Translations under genes and position numbers: made by a program
Notes under the pieces: model-generated
Told to the model about the DNA's origin: nothing
The model's database searches: none
What the model saw: the letters and a program-made list of their open reading frames with translations, nothing else
Shown: positions 54,201 through 60,058 of the stretch, in pieces
How the letters are laid out: each line of letters starts with the position of its first letter
Position numbering within the stretch: position 1 is the stretch's first letter
Source of the DNA: Deroplatys truncata
Taxonomy: Eukaryota > Arthropoda > Insecta > Mantodea > Mantidae
Direction: 5' to 3'
DNA length: 64,000 nucleotides
NCBI GenBank assembly: GCA_030765065.1
Contig: CM060989.1
Location: 63,502,001-63,566,000 of the forward strand

Positions 54201-57200
54201 AACGCTAACAATAGTTTCTAATGTTGAGTGATGACCAAACAACCGTAGATTGTATTTTAACTTTTCATTTACAATGAAAAAAAGAAAGTGTAGTAGGTAA
54301 ATAACCAACAGTGAAAAACTGAAAATCCTTGATGTAATCACAATCCAAATATAAAACATGTCGATATAGTGCGGAAGTTAAACATTCCTCCGTCAACCTT
54401 ATACACGATTGTCAGCAAACCTAAATTGATTGAAACTGCTTTTAAAGAAGGGAAAAATACTAAAACAAAACTTTTCTCTTGGAAAATAGGATCAGAAGAG
54501 GACCGGAACGAAATTTGTTGCATGGAAACACCTCCGTATTCAAATCATCTTGTATACACCAAAGATAATATCGGCTATTGTACTTGTAACACGATGCACG
54601 CTCATAATTTTTTCTTTTTTAGCAGAAATTGTTATCACGTGTGTAATAAAACACACAGCAAAACCACTATTGCCGCTTCCACAATTCGCAATTTATTTTC
54701 TCAAAAACATTCATAACCTAAAAAATCCAAGTTGACCAAAATAAAAGCTTGAATTATTTATTCTCAGGCTTTGTGTATCCAAATCCATTTAAACATATTG
54801 AATTTAACATGGAAACGCGGATCGTATTCAGTATGAAATTGTACTCAAAATCGATTTAAATTGCCCATGGAGACGTAGTAATTATTACATTTTTATTACC
54901 TATGTTCTTAAATTGCAGATTTTGCATTTTCGTTAACACGTTTTCCCGCCTATGACGTCCAAATCCTTAGGTCCCTGCAAAAATGTACTAACGAGATTCT
55001 ACTGTACATTATTGTAACAGTTCAATTTATGAAACTAAAAGTGTTTGTTCAGATTCGTCTATAACTAAATGAACCGTTATAGCAGAGGGTCTAAGAGGCT
55101 ATGTGCAGGCAGTGCAGTTCGTTTCCGGATGAGTCATCAGTGTACTTTTGCAACGTGTTGAGAAAATGATGGGGAATTGAAATCGATTTGAGTCCAATTA
55201 CATACTGAATGTGATCCACATTTCAAATGTTAAATTCAATACGTATCGAGATCGATTTGGATACACAAAGTTAGAGAATAAAACAATTCAAGCTTTTATG
55301 TTGGTCAACTTGGATTTAGATTGCCGAACCTGCTAAACATGTTAATTTGTTTTTCTATATATTTTAAGTGGGTTTCGAGGTTAGTGAATGTTTTTGAGAA
55401 GAATAAATTGTGAATTATGAAAGCGATAAAAGTGGCTTTGCTGTGTGTTTTATTATGTACGTGCTTAACGATTTCCGCTAATAAAAACTAAATGACGAGT
55501 GTGCAGCATGTTACAAGTATAGTAGAGGTTTTGAATACGGTAGGTATTTCCATGCAACTAATTTCAATCTGATCCTACTTTGTAAGAGTTGGCCATTGTT
55601 TAGCAATAATTGAACTTCTTTGTTAGTGATGACGAAATTGTTGCTCAGATAGCTTGGGTCACGTTTGTTTTCTGTTGTGTTTTAACCTATATTGCTAATC
55701 GTTTTTTTTAACTTGACTCATAAAAGGTTGAAGCAAAAGTGATTATATTGATATTAGTCATTAAATGAATGATTTCTAAACCCTGAAGCTAAGAACAGTT
55801 TAATAGAGTACCTTTAATCACAGATGCAGAACTGTTCAGGTACAACTTTTATTTGTCTGCTCTTAGTATTATGTGTTAGAAGTTTAGGATGTAAGGCAAA
55901 ATACAGGAATAAGACATACAGTGTTTAAAAGCTAATGTTCCTCTAGCTGCGCAATATATTGTATTCACATTCTGTCTGAAGCATTTCCTCTCACGGATCT
56001 TAGTTCCCGTCATCCTCCACATGGTCTGCCATGTGCTTGGCGGAGTGATACATTTGTTTTGTTTACTTCTCCTTTCAACTTATAGTGAAAAAGGTTTACA
56101 TATTCATACCAAAGCTGAAGATGGAAGCAATTACTTCCGAAACAAGTCCAAATAAAATCTCAAGGAAGACAAATCTCAACTGACTCAATTAATTCAAAGA
56201 ATACATGAAAAATATAAACAGACTGATCACCAAAACCTTTAAAACCCAAGGCTATGGGAATCTGAAGTAAAATGTAGAAACACTGAATCATAAGTAAAAT
56301 TCAGGTTTTACTATATTTTTGAAAGAACTTTTAAAAGGTATGCAAGCATAAAAATTAAATTAAATTGAGTTTTATTTATGGACGCTCTTTAACGGCTGTG
56401 GTCCTTAGCGTCCCATTCTATATTGGGCATGAAAGACCAGTAATTTTGCTTGGAGGCCTCTTTATCAGGCTTGAGGTTCTTTTATGTGCCATAAATCTAC
56501 GACACAGGACCACTGGCTTTACTTCCCTTCTGAAGGAAGCCTGCTAAGGATTTCTACACCAGAAAAAATATCTATTGCCCTCTGTCAGGTTTGAACCCGC
56601 GACCTTGGGAACTAGATATGTGAGCGTGCCTGTGTGTAAACAGCGTAACTTGAAAACTAAATACTGTATAAACAACAAAAACTGTTATTTCAGCTTAGCA
56701 TCTTCTGAAGATTACATAAACATTTTCAAGGACACAAACTCCCTTTACAAAGATTTTTCATTACTTTTATTTTCTCAAAAGCAGCTCTTAAGATATTCAT
56801 AAAAATGCCATAATTACAATATCTGCCTGATTAATGTAAAGCACATCTTGAATTTTCTGGGAATAGCCTACAAAGTCCTGATCATCATGGAATAATTTTA
56901 TACAATTTAATGTAACCAGTAAACTTTAAGAGATAGACAAAACTTATAACACAAAAAATTTAATCTCTTCAAAACACAATTTATATCAAATAACTTTTAC
57001 CATGGCATGAGCTATTTCTGAGATAATTATTGTTATTGGTTTGAGTTTTTCAATACCATTATTTGAAGTGCTGTCACTTTAAATTGTTTTTCACAATGTC
57101 ATGGAAAAAGTATGGAATTTCAAAACCAGCACATAGTGACCCATTTTTAAAAGATTTGGCTATCCCTTTGTGCCTACAACAAAATATGTAAGCAAACTAT

Positions 57201-59994
57201 TTCTGCAAATATTTATCTAATTTGACACGTAGTAGACAGAAAAATAAACTTCTGTAAGAATATTTCGTGGAAGAGGTACAAAATAAATGATAGTGGCTAG
57301 AGAAAGTCATGCAAATGCCACACATCAGAATTTTTTACTTTTACTTCACTTGCCAATTCTTATTGGTAAAGCTTATTTTGTGAACTTTTGCTATCTATTT
57401 CAATTACATCTGCAAAGTGTGGTTTTCTTCCTCCCCCTAGGTCATGGCTTATGCACCAGCTCAAGAACGGCCCAATGCTTTGAAAATGACGACATGGCTC
57501 GAGTGAAACACTTAACAACTGAAGCTTCGAGAAAGATGTCGTCATGCATGACGTAATTCATTATCGCACACGTCATGCAAAGTTACCATTGGCTGGTTTG
57601 CTTTACACTATTGACACCAGTGCCATCACGTTCGTGGTCAATATCAGCAACTCCTGGGCGGGCAGCAAGCTCACTCTTCGGCCACGGACTGAGTGGATAG
57701 CAACCAGACTCAGGTTTCATGACGGCAAGATTCGGCATAATCCACCAAGAGTAACCTTTCACTTTTTCTAAATTATTTTCAACTATTTGGTAAGCTGCAA
57801 AATTTAACTTTTTTACTCTTGGTGTTCCTAAATTTACATTTAAGGGAGAAGCATTTATATTTTTCAGTGTGTGTAATATTAATTGTATTATTCACTGTTT
57901 CAGAAATATTCTCGAGTTGTAGGGGAACTTAAATCGTAAAAAGGTGAAAGTGTATATTGCGTTATTCCCTTCGAGCATATTATTTGTATTTCAGAAACTT
58001 GTAAAATGTCAAAACACGCTGATAATGGAATTAACAAATGCAAAACTTTTATAATAAATTGTTAACATATATGGCTGTGATTCTTTTGAATTTTTAGCTC
58101 CTATGCAAAAGTACTTTCCACAATATTTAGCACTCTGGGTGTGGAAAAGCCTAGTGGTGCAAAAGTTAGAATTTTTCTACTTAATTTAATAAAAAATCTA
58201 CAGTAAAGCTTACTTTATAGGATTTTTGGGCAAACGGTTAATTTTATCAATCATCCAGCGCAGTGTACCAAGAGTTTTGAAGACCTTCTTACTACCAGTA
58301 TGACTGCCATTTTCTTTGCTAGGTGAAGCATGCAGAGACATCATGAATGGGTTACTACTGTTTATTTCGAAACAACCCATGGTGTCCACTCTTGCACGAG
58401 GATCTGCCTGGATCAATGGAATGACATCTGACTTTTTCATCTTATTACGTGGCGAATTCTCTGGAGTCTGAAGCATTTCCTTGAATGCTGCAATAAAATA
58501 TAACAATTGATACAACCGATTATAAACCACAGAAAAAAAACATGCAAGGATATGGTAATATGTAAACTATGGCTAAGGACAAAGGACTCTATAAGCTATT
58601 TAATGTTGAGATTTCAACAGAAATATGTTTTGAGGCTCCCTGATTCCAAAAAGAGAGATTTTATTTTCACAGAGATTTTCAACAAAATCTCCCCAATCCA
58701 AACTACTCTTTACATGGAAGACTTCTAGAAATTTTCTATATTCTTAAAGATACTATAACAATTTTGATTAAAATAACATATAATTATTATGTTTACATGA
58801 CAAATAAAATGCATCTCCTGAATATTTATGGGAATAGCCTGTGAAGCCCCTTTATTCAGAAAGAATTTTCAAAACGTACTACATAAAAATTGCAGATCCC
58901 TTTAAAACCTACAATTTATTTCAAACAACTTTTTTTGTAAAATCAGCTATTACCAAGATATATATTGTTATTGATTTGAATTTTCACTACTGTCATCTTC
59001 ACTTTTTCTACCATGTGTAAAGTAGGTAGAGAAGGTATTGCATTCCACCCAAATATTTGATATTGAGATTCATTTGAAACATATATTTTGAGACCCTCGG
59101 AATATAAAAGAAGCATTTTTAGTAAAAAAAAGATCTGATGTGTTACACTCACATGACTTTCTCTACTCTTGTACAAACTATTTTTACAAACGCTTATTCT
59201 TCATCTACTTCATGTTAATCGAGATAAACATTTGCAGACTCTATCTTATTGCTAATTTTCTTGTATATGTAAGGGGAATATATATTTACAAGGGCAATAT
59301 AGAAATACAGTAGCCTTTAAGCATATACATATCTCTTAATAGCTGGTTGCTAGGTGCAGCACCATTCTCTTTGCCACAGATTAATACTCTTTGCACATCC
59401 AAGACAAAAAAATGAATAATGAATTCCCATTTGAGAAAATAAGTATTGAAAAATTTAAGGGAATAACAAGCAATATCTCGAAAATGGTTCACTCAACAAA
59501 AAAAAATGTATATGACATAAATTGTGTATTTTAACGCGAACTACAATTTTTGTGTAGTAAAATTTTGTCTATCTCTTATGGTTTACCAGTTATGCAAAAG
59601 TCATTCACAATGAAGAATACTTTTGGAGACATTCCCAGAAAATTCAAGATATACATTTCATTTGTCATGAAAATATCTTAAACATATGATATTTTAATCA
59701 AAATCGTTAGAGCCATTTTTGAGAAAATTAAAATTTTTGAACAATGTTCCATGTAGGTAAAGAGTAATCTGGGGTGGGGGGATTTTCTTGAAAACCTTCG
59801 TGTCACATCTCTGGAAGATACTAAACCTAAATACCAAGTTTGCTGTTTATCCGACTGTTCGTTTCTCAGTTATACTGTTCACAGACAGACACACACACGG
59901 ACATTCTCAAAACATGTATTTCTGGTGAAATCTCGGTATCGAATTTTTGAGTGGAATACAATACTTCCCCTACTTACTAGAGAAAGTATAAAGG

Positions 59995-60058
<64 letters not shown>

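Larger units (their letters stand above)
53634..56096. mobile_element. Family E element, copy 2 (inverted relative to copy 1)
   Basis: The ends TACCTTTTTCACTATAAGCT and CTTATAGTGAAAAAGG match copy 1. TA precedes it (53632-53633). Internal segments (GCACTTGG... excluded) match copy 1 in reverse, and it keeps the site where copy 1 holds the IS630-like insertion. Two pogo-type MITEs are nested in it. Confidence 0.83.
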